DNA of 64,000 bases from Tetrastigma voinierianum (taxonomy: Eukaryota > Streptophyta > Magnoliopsida > Vitales > Vitaceae), in assembly GCA_016808115.1 (NCBI GenBank), contig JAEQBH010001392.1, positions 529,996-593,995 on the forward strand. Reading direction: 5' to 3'. Below are positions 44,240-56,030 of the stretch, piece after piece (position 1 is the stretch's first letter; the number at the start of each line of letters is the position of its first letter). The notes under the pieces are model-generated. The model did not search any database. It saw nothing but the letters and a program-made list of their open reading frames with translations, and was not told the DNA's origin. The position numbers and the translations under genes are program-made.

Positions 44240-45843
44240 CGTATGTCTTCTTTGACATGAAATCCTAACCCAACTCGGAAAGGCCAAATTGTTTTCTATT
44301 TACAGACAAACCTACCATAACCCTTAGCTCTGGTCCGAAAGAAATATGAAACCGTCTTGTGTGTATCTTCACCACCGTCGAGTCTCTCGTCCCGGATACA
44401 TGGACAAAATACCAAGAGATGAGGATCATCAAGACGCAACATCACCAGCAGTAGCACCACCGCCGCCGTCGATGCGAATTCTAGATTTCGTGAGAGTGAA
44501 TTACCGTTAGGTATGGGTTTATTGAAGTTAAATTTTCACATGTTCGGTGGTGAGTAATCGCGATTATGGAAATGACTTCACTGATATTAAATGGATCCAA
44601 GTACGATAGCTTTCCCTTGAATTTATGGCTACTATTCCTGGTTTATGGGTGGGTTACCTGAGGAAGATCCGCCTTGCCCTGTTTATAGGTTAGATCTCAC
44701 TGACCATCGATCCAAGCCCGTCAAACTCAAACCCATGTTGGGTCCAAAGCTTTATGCGGTCGTTGAGGAAATTGGAGGCCAAATATACATTCTTTCAAAG
44801 AAACATGTGTCCCGTAGCAGGCCTCTGTTTGAAGTTTGGAATCCCATTACGGAGAAATCGCGAGCCCTGCCAAACCCCCCCTCGTTTTCCCAGTGTCCGG
44901 TTGTTGCTAACTGTCGTGTTTTTTGTAGGAATATTGTTTGTACTATGGATAACGGTGATATTAACTGTTTCCACTGCTTCTGAGACATGGGAATGTAGAA
45001 GATTTACCACCTCGTGAACGGATGGCAGGAGTGGGAGATTTGACGCGAAACAAGGATATTATCCTTACAAAGTTATGTAACAGATCGCAATTTAGGGCTA
45101 TCATGGATGGGCCTGAGGGGAATGCTGGCCGCCGCATAGAGTTAATGTTTGATCCTTCAAAAACTGAACCAAAAGTTCCTGGCTTTTCACCAATTGGTTA
45201 TTTATTTCTGGCTGATACAAGCCCACAGGGGAGTATATGTGTGGTTGGTGCCATATGAAAGCGGATCATGTTTATGGTTTTGTTTCTATGTCTTTTGTTT
45301 TCAAGTAGAAAAACATGAATCAACGCTGTTAGTTAGATATTTGAGGCGTCAATTTTATGATTTCACCAATATTGAATGCAGATATGAAGAAGTCCCATTG
45401 TTTGATATCAAAAATGCTGTCATGTGAGTGTTTTAGTTCGAATCACTTCACTGCACACTAACACCAAGCTTCCTGGAACAGTTTTAATTACCTCTTGTAA
45501 CTAAACTGCTACTGATCTCTACATTTTGAATATGTTAATAGAGGAAGAGTATTGCCCAACAAATCAACTGGCAGTGATGAAAATTACTGGTATGTTGTCC
45601 CTCCTAATTTTGGGCTTGAATTATTAGGTATATGGTTTGAGTGTATCATTGGCATATATGTCTTAATGTATGTATGCATTCATCGGTGTTGGTAGCCTTT
45701 TATTTTTTCTTTTTCATATCAGAGATAATACTTAATCTCTATCTTTCTTCAGGGGAGAAGCAAAGGGAAAGGGAAAAGAAGCAAAGAGAAAAAGAGAAGG
45801 CAATGGGGAAGGAAGCAAAGAGAGAGAAAAGACGTCGATGAAT
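44240..45843 (+). pseudogene. Kelch-repeat-like host gene, broken (copy B)
   Basis: Better preserved than copy A. The frame at 44645-44983 reads GPKLYAVVEEIGGQIYILSK and FEVWNPITEKSRALPNPP, the pattern of a kelch blade (hydrophobic strand, G-G/I-Y-I, then a V-N-P...S-R-A-L-P block). MFGGE occurs upstream (about 44540). LMFDPSKTEPKVPGFSPIGY follows at about 45140-45200. Intron 1: GTGAGT at 45424 to TTAATAG ending 45541. Intron 2 ends CAG at 45752. The last exon encodes a basic tail (EKQREREKKQREKEK...KRRR) with a stop at 45839-45841. Frameshifts near 44520-44640, 44985 and 45240 break it. Both copies keep the same exon-intron plan. Confidence 0.55.
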
Positions 45844-46464
45844 GAGTTTTAATTTGTTCTTTGTTTTGTGTTGAATACTCGCAAATGAGTTTTAATTGTG
45901 TTGCAGCCCTGACCGCTTCTTGTTTGTTTCTTTCTTGTCTGGTCTGTTTTCCATGTGCTCCTTTGAGCCGCATTTGCGGCTCCTGTTATGAATATATTTC
46001 AGCTCTTTGCTTATCAAAATCAAAAAATGATTTTTAATTGTGGTTCTTTGTTTCAGGTTGAACTTTCTGAAATGTTTTTGGTCAGTAGAACTGGCAAAAG
46101 GGCTTTGGGGCTTTTGAAGTCTGACTTTTTCCCACAATAGTGTTTGATGTTTGTTACATCATTCCAAGTGTCGAAGGATGGGGTGTTTGTAATGCTCAAG
46201 TAATGGATCCAAATGCATGTGCAAAATGTGAAACAAAGGTTCTCGTACAGGAATGAGAGTTGAGAATAAACAGATATTTTTTCTCATCCATTCCCACGAA
46301 GTTAAGGATGATTCTGACAGTGGGATTTTTTTCTTTCTTAAGATGGGTTTTTTGAATTTTTTAATTCAAGTTATTTCCAAAAATGTTTTCCAAAAAATGA
46401 AAAATAAAAACTTTTTGGATAAATTGTTTTTATAGTTTCTGTGTTTCATTCTTGTAAATACATA
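45844..46464. other. Probable 3' UTR and spacer (copy B)
   Basis: Matches 8216-8840; no coding sequence. Confidence 0.35.
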
Positions 46465-48708
46465 TCTACAATGAAGCTTAGAGGTAGAATTCGGGGTTAG
46501 GAGGTCGTGGTTTTGATTGAATGTGGGGCTTCCCATAACTTTATATCTACGGATTTAGTGACAAAACTGGGCATACCTTCAATCAACACCTGCAATTTTA
46601 GAGTTCTTATGGGCACATGTCTATCTGCCATGAGGGTCTATGTAAGTGATGTGGAAGGTAACTTCAGAACATTGAAGTACGGGCTGACTTCCTTCCTCTA
46701 AAACTAGGCATTGATGATGTAATATTAGAAATGGAATGGCTGAGATGTTGGGGGATGTTAATTGGCGAAATCTTGCCATGAATTTTAAATGAATGGGCTG
46801 GTAGTAACCCTATAGAGTGATCCGAGTCTCTGTAGCTCTGTTATTTCTCTCAGACCATTGTTGAAGGCTTTTAAAGGAGAGGGTGAAGCCATTTTGCTGG
46901 AATTATGCAGTCAAATTTCCACTGACCAGCCTCACCAAGAGGTAGCAATCCCGAAACCAATCATCTAGCTTCTTCAAGAATTTGCTGATGTTTTTGTCGA
47001 ACCTAAAGCCTTACCCCCTTCTCAAGCCCGTGATCATGCTATTGTTCTCCAACCAGGAACTAGTCCAATCAACGTTTGCTCACACCTTTCCGGACACACG
47101 AGGGACATTAAGAATTCTTGGTCACACATTTTGGCCTCTCTAACGCCCCACTACATTCCAAGGTTTGATGAACCAAGTTTTCCATGATTATTTTTGTAAA
47201 TTTGTTATAGTTTTTTTTTTTTTATGATGTGCTAGTGTACAACGCCTCCTTGAACGATCACATCCACCACCTCGGATTAGTCCTCACCTTGCTCCGCAGT
47301 AATCAATTGTTTAGCAATCAGAGTGCCAATTTAGCCAGCCTAAATTGGAATATCTCGGCTACAGTTATTTCTGCATAAGGTAGAAGCTGACACCACCAAA
47401 GTGGCTGCTATGTAGAATTGGCCATTCCAATCGCAAAGAGCCGAGGGGCTTCCTTGATTGATGGGCTACCATCGTAGACGGTAGTATAGTACAGAGAGAT
47501 TAAAGGACATTGACTGATCAGTTAAAAAATATAGTTGCTACTCAATATTACTCATTGAAGCTTGAAAATAAGTTTCACCAACTTAAACAAGCATTGTTCT
47601 TAGTTCCAGTCCTAGCCCTTCCTGACTACCTAGCCTTTTATTTGAAACTGATGCTTTAGGACATGGAGTGGGAGTTGTTCTCATGCAAACATCAGCGCCC
47701 CATTACATTCTTCAATCAAGAGTTGGGATTTTACTTTGACGTTCAGTTTCAGCTCGACCTTGATAATAAAGCAATAGATGCATTATCTCGAGTACCTTCG
47801 CCTCCATTCTGTCTCTACAAGTCGTAACTTCTACCTTATCTAGTGGATTTGAGTAGCTGGAGGCCACAGGTACAACAAGATCCCTATTTAGCATCCATTT
47901 TTTACCTTTGACTGATCCTGGCTCACACCTGGGCTTCTTTATTATCCAGATTGGTAGTTCTACAAAAACAGTTAGTTATACCTTTTCTTTCTCCTTTGTC
48001 CCTTGTACCATCATGAGGAAGGACATCTGGTCCATGGGAGGCCACACTGAATCCTCGTGAACCCTGCCGCAGATGGCCGCCAACTTATCATCGCATGAAA
48101 GCCGATATCCGACGCTTGTCACCCATTGTAGAATTTGCCAAAAATAAATCCTCTAACCTCAAGACTGTGAGGTCTCCTCTGCCTCCCTATTCTAAACAAT
48201 ACTGGGAGGATATTTCTATTGGATTCCATTTAGGTTTTCCGTTATCATAGTAGCTTGACTCTATCTGGTGGTAATCACCCATACAAGTATGATCATTTTA
48301 TCGGGCTGCCACATCCTTTCTCCGCTAAGTCATCATCTCTGACTTTTTATTCATGAGATAGTTACCTCCATGGATTTCTCAATCTATAGTATCCGATATA
48401 GATAAAAAGTTTGTACTTTTGACAATTTCTCTTAATAAATCAAACAGACTTCACTTGAAATGAGCATCGCTTCACCGCTCAAACTCGACACGAGCAAATT
48501 GGAGGTGGTGAATCGCTGTATCAAGCCTACTACGCCGCTTTTGGTAGCTCCAACTCTGCCTCGGGGCCGTACTTCACTAAGGGCAAAGTATTGGTACAAC
48601 ACACTTCCATTTAGCCACCAAGACTACCCTTCGAGTCGTGGTATGGTCGTGACCTCACCCCCAATTTCTATCGAGGTACTTATTATGCTTCCTAACAGTT
48701 GATAGAAT
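46465..48708 (+). mobile_element. Ty3/gypsy pol relic, plus strand, RT core missing (copy B)
   Basis: Same element as 8845-11172. The protease reads cleanly at 46507-46701: VLIECGASHNFISTDLVTKL, with the active-site block changed to ECGAS where DSGAS or DCGAT is usual, then LPLKLGIDDVILEMEWL. RT entry: LLQEFADVFVEPKALPP (about 46965-47015). RT motif C: YDVLVYNASLNDHIHHLGL-type (about 47222-47285). Integrase end: AKYWYNT (about 48578) and RGT..IMLPN (about 48670-48695). The RT core between ILASLTPHYIP and FDEPSF is missing. The relic is interrupted at 48709 by the copia LTR. Confidence 0.85.
46507..46701 (+). CDS. Gypsy retroviral-type aspartic protease fragment
   Basis: An open frame of 64 residues starting MVLIECGASHNFISTDLVTK, continuing NFRVLMGTCLSAMRVYVSD. 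It resembles the plant gypsy protease domain that releases Gag and Pol proteins. The catalytic Asp-Ser/Cys-Gly reads Glu-Cys-Gly here, so activity is unlikely. The following LGIDDVILEMEWL is one frame away. Confidence 0.7.
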   Translation: MVLIECGASHNFISTDLVTKLGIPSINTCNFRVLMGTCLSAMRVYVSDVEGNFRTLKYGLTSFL

Positions 48709-49131
48709 TTGCCAAAAATTACACCCTCATCTTCCGCATTTATGAGAGTATGAACAACAGATCGTCGACACACAACATTTACGTGGGTCTCGAATAATAA
48801 ACTGCCAACTCCACTCCAGGCCAGAGATCTTTCACTAAAAGGCGAGAAAAAATATAGTATTACACACCAAAGAAAATTGCTCTAATTTTCTCTCACTTCG
48901 CTCTTTCTTCATCCTACTCCCTCTCTCTCTTCCATTTGGAAGATGATGATGGGATTCCTCTACACAACATCTCTATTTATAGCAAAATAAGAGGGATGTC
49001 AAAATTAGCTACCTAACAACAGTGTGCAATGGAGCGTCAGGTCAAATTGGACAATTTTAAGCCTCCACTGAAGCTTCCATATTAGATAATCGCAGCCTCC
49101 GCATTCGACAATCGGAGCTCCATCTTTGACA
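48709..49131 (-). repeat. Copia 3' LTR inserted in gypsy integrase (copy B)
   Basis: Same LTR as 11173-11628, more eroded at both ends; the minus strand starts TGTCAAAGATGG. Confidence 0.65.
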
Positions 49132-49562
49132 CACTCCACTTAAGACACTTCATCTGCCTTCTGCACTGATCACGCAAACAGTCCTCCCATCTGATATATT
49201 ATTTGCAACTGCTTTAAACACAACTCGCTATCAATGGTCACCGGGCCTTTGTCGGGCTTCCGGTAATAGCGACATATTCTGCCTGGCCAGGGAGAGAGCA
49301 ACCATCTCTCGCAATTGAGAACCCCAACTCACCGTAGCACTTCTAGAGTATGTATACATACCCCGCGCGTGCTCCCTTCGATGTCACATTTCCGAAGCAA
49401 CCGCATCTACCAACACCGCTAGCATCGCATTCCACCTCAAACAAAGTACTTTATCCGTAATACCCCGCAGATATCTGAGGATCCATTTGACCGCTTTCCA
49501 GTGTAACTTACCTAGATTATTCATGTACCTGCTAACAGCTCCCACTGCTTGGGCAATATCTG
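49132..49562 (-). mobile_element. Copia RT/RNase H remnant (copy B)
   Basis: The minus strand reads RPDIAQAVGAVSRYMNNLGK then LHWKAVKWILRYLRG (about 49440-49562), the highly conserved RT-RNase H junction of Tnt1/Tork-type copia elements. The remainder to the PPT is degraded. It joins chromovirus sequence abruptly at about 49562. Confidence 0.8.
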
Positions 49563-51006
49563 GTCTTCTTCTTCGAACAAGAAGGGGTAGTTGGCATGAA
49601 TGGTGTCATCGCGCTCCCATGTAACCTCCTCCACTACTTGGTGTTGTCACAACACCTTCACTCAGCCTTCACCCGCCTTATCACAGAAACCTATTCCCGG
49701 TCATTCATGATATCGTGACGGTCCCTCCTCGGCGTCTCATCCGCATCAACCATTAAGCTCTCCCAATCCACCACGAGCCTGACCTTCGCGTGTACTTCCG
49801 GAGTATGGGAGATGCGGAATGCCCCGCATGCACACTGGCCAAACCTCGGCGGGTAGCGCCAACCGATATGAAACCGTGCCTACCCTGTGATACCAACTGT
49901 CACACGCCTACTTTTTCTACTTCCAACGCGGAAGTGCGCCTAACCCGCGGTTGCATCAAATTCCTTCTCACGATCAATCCTTTCTCATGGGATTGTCCTC
50001 GACTCTCTTATAGTCGCCCATCGCCGAACGCCAGATTCCTCGCAGGCACCGACCGCGTGAACCTGCAACGTGATCTTCGACACTACCTTGTTCGCACATC
50101 TCGCTTGAAGTCATTCCCCGCGCCAGCATCGACTCGCACGCCGCCTATAACAAATTGCCTCAGTTTCACACACTCCCAAGTACAATTCCTCCGAGCACCA
50201 ATTGTCTGAGCAACCTCGTTCTCATCGCATGAAGGTTCGTGATCTCACGTCCTCTCGCATGCCCATTAAGTGTGAGTCTTATCAAGACCCGCACGCCCGT
50301 GCATTACGCTCACCACTTGCCTCCACAAGGGTGTCTCTAATATTGTTTAAGCACTAAGCTCACGCTAAGGCTCCGTGCCCGCGCGCTACTCATACGCTAT
50401 TATTGGCTAAGACTCATTACATGCGCGATGCCTCCGAAGCGATCTCAATCACTCGACACCACTACTTAGTGCATGTCTCCTCGTACAAGCACTAAGGCCC
50501 TCCTCTTGCCAACATCTCTCATCATTGCGGCCCTTCTCTAGCCGAAGGTAGGAACTCCTCTGTCCGAGTTCCCTCGCCAAGGCGCCTCATCCGCTCCTGC
50601 TCAAATAACATGCCCCGCCGCCTCAACTACATACGCGATGATACCTCGACACCAATCCCATCTGCCCCTCCCGCAGAGGAACTGTGTCCTTTCATGTGTT
50701 GTGTCGATCGGCTTCGCCCGCCTGCCCATCAGAAAGCGCCTTCACCCGCGTATCGTCCACCTTCGAGGTATCCCGATCAAACCGATCCTTCGTTATGGCC
50801 CCTCCACCTCCATCCAACAAACCGGAGATCTACATGGCCTCCCATACAAAGCCTCATAGGGCATCATCTATATACTACCGATAATCAGAGTTTATGGTGA
50901 ACTCATTAAGGAAAAGTGCTCATCCTACCACCCTTTGAAGTCCAGGATCGTATGCTCACAGCGATGTCCTCCAAAAACTGGATAAATTCTGACCGTCTGG
51001 TCTCGC

Positions 51007-51228
51007 TTACGATGAAACACTATGCTCATCCTCATCCGTGTCCCTACGGCCCCCTCCCTGAAACTCCTCCACCAACAGCCTCAACCGGATCCCGATCCGA
51101 TATGATGTAGACCTATTACCCATATAACCGATAGTTTCCTTATATAACCCCGTCGAACTCCTCAAATGTGAAGCGTCATCCATACTACCAAGAAATGTGT
51201 CGACTCGCAGTCGTCCACAATAACCCAC
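51007..51228 (-). pseudogene. Chromovirus integrase core fragment
   Basis: The open fragment of 73 residues aligns by eye with the gypsy integrase core: GRLRVDTFLGS for DRLTKSAHFL, LYKETIGYMGNRSTSYRIG for LY..EIVRLHGVPVSIVSDRD. The catalytic Asp residues are not kept in frame, and both indels and substitutions are present. Confidence 0.6.
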
Positions 51229-51582
51229 ACCGCGTCATGCCTCTACGATGTCCTTGACAAGTGGGTCACAGTCCATCGGACGGTTCTACTTCCACTCCGC
51301 TACCTCCAAAGCCTGGAGTAGCCCCGCCGCCTCTGTCTCACCACCGCCGACACGCAGAGACATCTCCCAGAGCCAAAGTTCCAACGCGGCCTTCATTTTC
51401 GCTCCAACAAGATCGGGCGACGATCGTTATACATCTTCATGCCACCCGATGCACCGCAAAAATCAGAGCAATGGAACTCCTTAGATCTCATCTCAACCTC
51501 AACCAACCGGGAACCATCACCGTCCCCCAGATCAAGACTACCATCCGTGTGGAACGCCAACCCTCATCACCCGTAGACCTAA

Positions 51583-51822
51583 CTATACCCCTGGCCCCGA
51601 TGCACGAGACCGTGTCTCACCCTGGGACTTGATAACCTTGCTTAGTAGGGAGAGCGTAGCCACCAAACTCCCTAAAATACCTTTGAAATCGTCACGAGGC
51701 ATACTCGAACTGTCCGACACCGAAAGACCGCTTTCACTCCTGAATCCATCGGGCCAATACCCCGTGATTTCCGAATCGAGTGCATCAATCACCACATTTG
51801 CCTTTCCAGGATGGTAGTGCAA
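51583..51822 (-). pseudogene. Chromovirus RNase H end fragment
   Basis: The open fragment starts MHYHPGKANVVIDAL, the conserved H-Y-H-P-G-K-A-N-V-V-A-D-A-L-S hallmark at the end of gypsy RNase H, here with Ile and Asp substitutions. What follows (residues 20 on) corresponds to the linker into integrase. Confidence 0.8.
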
Positions 51823-52942
51823 TGTGAAATTATACCTTCAAGTACCCATCCACCTACACTACCTCATGTTGAGATCCCGTCGCGTGAATATGTACTTAAG
51901 ACTTTGTGGTCCGAGAATACCTTAGAACGCTCCCGCCCGCTCTCTCCCTCGAGGATCCAGCCTCGGGCATGACTCGAGGGCGCCCATCATCCCCTGTGAC
52001 GAACCCAGCGCATCCTCCATCGCTCTTCTCACTTTTCTCGATAAGGGTATCGAACCCAGGACATTCCCTTGTCAAATGTGGCATCCCACAGAAGCACTTC
52101 CATCTGAGACTCCTGCTGTTTGCGCCGCCTTATCTTCCTAGTGTAGACACCTCGCCTTCCCAAGCCCGGCACTACTTCGGTAACTTCTTTCTCCCCTGCA
52201 TCCGTGTCGCAGCTGCCTCGAACCCCGGGGGACACTCTCCCCACCAGCCGTATAACCCGAGCCCCTCGTCATTAGGAAGACATGCTTTCCTCGTAATCCA
52301 TCAAGGATTCGCCGACCGCCATGAACCTGCTTCCCATCGAACGTGTGTTCGCACCTCCACCCGTGCCTCGTGGAGTGGCTATAACCCGAGCCGACAATGC
52401 CGTCTTATTAATGGCCACCTTCGTTTCAGCCTTCTCTTCATGCTCGGGTCGACTTCACCCATTACTCCAAGCTAGCGAGCATACTCAAGTGACTCGGCCT
52501 TGAAAAGTCACGAACTCCTCAGGTGACACCGCAGAATCACTAGCTTTCAGATCCCCTCCTTAAAGGTCTCTCTCGATCCAGACTCGAGATCCTTCACGGC
52601 CTTCTCCATGCTTTCGCCCAAAAAGTCCATCCCTCTCGTGTCTCGCCTACACCCAACTCTAGCCTCGATGAATCGTCCCTCAAGGCTGGGAGATGGCCAC
52701 CAGACTCGCCCTTCCACTCGCGCATGACCCCGCGTAGTCCTACCCCGCACTTGCCCGCCACCTTCCTCCACATGAGAGCCCGCCATTTCTCCCTCTTGAA
52801 TCTGGAATCTCCGAATCATTTTTGACTATTCAAGCGAACCACCGTGTATTAGAACACTCTGTATACAAACCGGAACCGTCGACAAAATTTCACTACTCAC
52901 AAAATTCACTATTTATGTGAATAAAAACCTCGCCGGACACAC

Positions 52943-53241
52943 GAAACCAATCATCTAGCTTCTTCAAGAATTTGCTGATGTTTTTGTCGAACCTAAAGCC
53001 TTACCCCCTTCTCAAGCCCGTGATCATGTTATTGCTTCTCCAACCAGAACTAGTCCACTCAACGCTGTTCACACCCTTCCGACACACGAGGGACATTAAG
53101 AATTATTGGTCACACATTTTGGCCTCTCTAACGCCCCACTACATTCCAAGGTTTGATGAACCAAGTTTTCCGTGATTATTTTTGTAAATTTGTTATAGTT
53201 TTTTTTTTTTTTTGATGATGTGCTAGTGTACAACGCTCCTT
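52943..53241 (+). mobile_element. Second gypsy RT fragment, plus strand (copy B)
   Basis: Nearly identical to 46952-47245: LLQEFADVFVEPKALPPSQA at the start, FDEPSFP and FFFDDVLVYNA-type coding at the end, with the same RT-core deletion. It stops within a few bases of the FDD block and is followed by AT-rich DNA. Confidence 0.85.
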
Positions 53242-53680
53242 GTTATGTTTTTGTACTTTTTTAACATGATTTAGATTTAAAATTTTAGATTATCACATTT
53301 AATAAATATAACAAATGGTTTTACTTGTTATGCGCTATTTTTAAAATTACATATTATTTATTAAATGTAAAATGTATTTAAATTTTAAAATAAGATTTAT
53401 GGTTATTTTTAGAAAATTTAAATATTAAATAAGAAAATATATAAAATAAATAAATTTATTTGCTTTTTATTTAATCTTTAGTGCGAAATCATAAATATAT
53501 ATTTTTAAATCTATCTCAATACACTTTTAAAATACATGAAATATACTATATATATATTTTTAGTATGAAATGATAAATAATTTGTTTTATTAAATTTTTA
53601 GCTTCCTTAATTTATATATATTATTTTAATAATTATATAAAATTTTAATACAATTTTAAATATTTTAACCATCTTATTTT
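53242..53680. other. AT-rich spacer (copy B)
   Basis: Matches 13226-13650; no gene is seen. Confidence 0.45.
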
Positions 53681-54472
53681 CAAGATAATGACCGATATCG
53701 CCTCTGACCGTCCAGCCGCCGACCGATACCGTGACTTCAACTTTGGGATCATCATGATGTCTAGAGAACCAAAGTTACCACTTCTGCTGCTATGTTTGTG
53801 ACTTGCTCGTGTATGATTAACTACCTCATGTTTGATTTCCATTGATTTTCCGGGAACCAAACACAACCACATGTTCTCTTGGCGGCTGCTTGCTTTGGTC
53901 TTGCATTTGAGCACGTTCCTAGCTCACTCTCCCGACCGCATACACTCGCTGGTCATTATGTTTTCTGATGCAGAGAGCTACCTTCCTTTCATTGGCTTTG
54001 CCGCAGATAAAAGATAGCTGGGAATCCATCGTTAAGATTCAACTTTCTGCAAATAATTTTTCCATCCTTGTCATCTCTGTCTCCCAATCAACCCAAAGAA
54101 GAAGATAACTGAACAAACACACAGCCTTACAGTCTTTTCCATTCGGCTTCTTATCCGCGATCTCCACAGCCACATCCAGCCCAAACTTCCACATTTCTTG
54201 GTTTCTCTCATCCTTCCTTCCTATTTAGTTTGTTTTCACGGGTTGTGCCCCTTCATCGCCGCCTTCCCTCCGCCATCGCGTACTACTGGCGAGGTAATCC
54301 TTCCTCTCCATGTGACAATGCCAGTATCCAAACGTACCGCACCTGAAACATACCAGATGGATACCTTCTCGTACTCCAGCCTTCCGACCCGTCGTTGGAG
54401 GACAAACTTGACATGAGGGAATAGTAAGGTCTATGTCAACGCATATGCACATAGTGGCCTCGGAGTTATGAT
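53681..54472 (-). mobile_element. L1-type LINE ORF1 relic (copy B)
   Basis: On the minus strand the frame 54225-54575 contains ICVDIDLT then IHLVCFRCGTFGYWHCHMER, a C-X2-C-X4(G)-X4-H..H knuckle of the CCHC type typical of plant LINE ORF1 proteins. The last Cys is not seen in frame. The C-terminal linker is more eroded than in copy A. Confidence 0.55.
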
Positions 54473-56030
54473 AGGTCCCAGTCAGAAGCAAGAATTGTAA
54501 GGCAGAAAATAGTTCTCTTCGGGTGAGAACAAGACCACCAAGAACAGGAATAAAACTTCTTTTTCTTTTTTCCATTCATCCTTTCTTCTTCTCTTTTAAA
54601 CTACCAGTACAAACCAAAATAAACTAACAAAGGTAATGGCCGAGTCTTTAGGAGACCCAGTCACCCACTACCACAAAGTTAAACACATACCCATAATATA
54701 CGTAAATAACAACTGCAATACAAATATAATATAAGCTGCCTAAATAGTTCAGAATAGATCTGCATGGGCCTTGGCTGAGTATTATCCTAGATACTTAGAT
54801 TTAGGCTTGAGACCCGAGGAGCTTCCATGCTTATCAATGCTCCACTCGAACAAGAGGATTTATCCTCAAGCTCCAAATTAGGAAATTGTTGTGCAAGCAT
54901 CTCTAGCTTCCCAGTTTAGCACTGATGTGCATGCCTTGGTACAGTCCACCCCGTCAATGCATGGCAATGTGATTATTTTATCTCTTCAACCTCTTCACTA
55001 CTAGTTGGCTCTTCCTGCATCTGCCACACATATAATTCCATCACATGTGGTGGCACCCTTCCAATATCAAAAGTTAGGGTGTTGGACACTTGTGTCCAGG
55101 GGTGAATCTTTCTCTGACAATTGAAATATATAAACCCTGAGCTCTTCCTTGTCTGCATTTCATCCCATGATAAGCTTTTAACCAGAGCTTAGTTGGTGCT
55201 GCTGGCGGAACAGGAATGGCTGGCAGCGAGTGGAGTCTGTGTAGTGCTTTTCTGGTTGTAAAACCGTCTCTGCCGATGATCTGATCATCTCTCATTCGAA
55301 AGCAACTGATAGCTTCCTTTAACTAACCGAGGTTTGAACATTCTAATACCATCTGCAATTTCCGGCTTTAAATCACCCATGAATGTCCCTACAAGAGCCT
55401 TTTTGTGTCCATCCTCGCACCTCGGCTTCCCAAGCCGCTCAAACTCTCGCCGATAATCCTCAATGCCGTAATTTGCTCGAATTCGAGATAATCCCGTCGG
55501 TCTTCTCGCATCGATGGTCCGTATCGAGCTCTGGGTTCATTCAAAACTCCCACGGATGGTCCTTGCCTTCATCGAGCGCCTCGGCCATTGCCACCATTGA
55601 TTCGCTCCTCAAGGTGAAAGGAAGCCAAGCGTGACCTTCCTGTCTTCAAGAATCTCCGAACTCAAATACCGACCACGTGGTTCAAGCCATCTCATTCGGG
55701 TCGTCTCCAAAATATGGGAAATCCAAGTCACGATCTTAGAGGACAAGGGTTTGTCATATCGCTAGTGTCTTTGTTAGTCTCTACTTTTTTGCCCTTCCCG
55801 ATTATAGTTGTTGTGACTTGAAGAACTGCATTGAAAGTAAAGCCTGATAGCTTAGCGCGATAGTGTCTTCTAACCGTTGAATCTATCGCTTTATCCTAGC
55901 CTCCATCCTCTGCATCCCGGCCTTGGACTCTCAAATGTCCTCCAAGTGCTCTATTCTCTCTTTGTTAGTTGCCATTTAAACCTGTCGATACTCAATGATA
56001 CGTCCCGCAGTAAGAATTGTAAGGCAAAAA
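54473..56030 (-). mobile_element. Gag-only Ty3/gypsy element (copy B)
   Basis: Same structure as 14507-16064. The left LTR starts at about 54471 (TGATAGGTCCCAGTCAGAAG), there is a linker EEPTSSEEVEEIK (about 54975-55020), gag lies at 55390-55975 with several frameshifts, and the 5' LTR stub begins at about 55995. The PBS is altered (minus strand TTGAGTATCGACAGG at about 55982-55996) compared with the exact PBS in copy A. Confidence 0.7.

Larger units (their letters stand above)
50272..52770 (-). other. Chromovirus segment present only in copy B
   Basis: Copy A runs directly from its equivalent of 50272 to its equivalent of 52770 (junction near 12775, next to CATGAGAGCCCGCC). The segment holds the integrase, RNase H end and most of gag. 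Since it completes a normal gag-to-chromodomain order, copy A is deleted rather than copy B inserted. Confidence 0.85.
49563..52941 (-). mobile_element. Ty3/gypsy chromovirus, PR-RT deleted (copy B)
   Basis: Minus-strand, GC-rich, heavily frameshifted. From its 5' end: PBS-like TTTGTATACAGAG (52857-52869); gag start region SEIPDSRGRNGGLS (about 52760-52820); gag zinc-knuckle end CGIPHLTRECPGFDT-like (about 52035-52085); then directly RNase H end MHYHPGKANVVIDAL (51778-51822); integrase zinc region ending AAGLLQALEVAEWK (about 51300-51350); integrase core RLRVDTFLGSMDDASHL..GNRSTSYRIG (51060-51220, matching the DRLTKSAHF...HGVPVSIVSDRD pattern); YRLALPAE (about 49860); and a chromodomain end VVEEVTWERDDTIHANYPFL (about 49575-49645). 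Protease and RT are missing between 51915 and 52035. The chromodomain places it among chromoviruses (Tekay/Del-like by resemblance). No 3' LTR is seen; the 5' LTR is at most about 70 bp. Confidence 0.8.

Noticed and set aside
49790..50209. 139-codon plus-strand open frame
   Set aside because: Antisense to the chromovirus pol C-terminal region, where the minus strand gives YRLALPAE and related residues. It is not conserved in copy A.
51261..51632. 123-codon plus-strand open frame
   Set aside because: Antisense to the chromovirus integrase zinc region (minus strand AAGLLQALEVAEWK).
51906..52475. 189-codon plus-strand open frame, the longest in the window
   Set aside because: It lies antisense to chromovirus gag (knuckle at about 52050 on the minus strand), is GC-rich and Pro/Ser-rich, and matches no family. 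It is a shadow frame.
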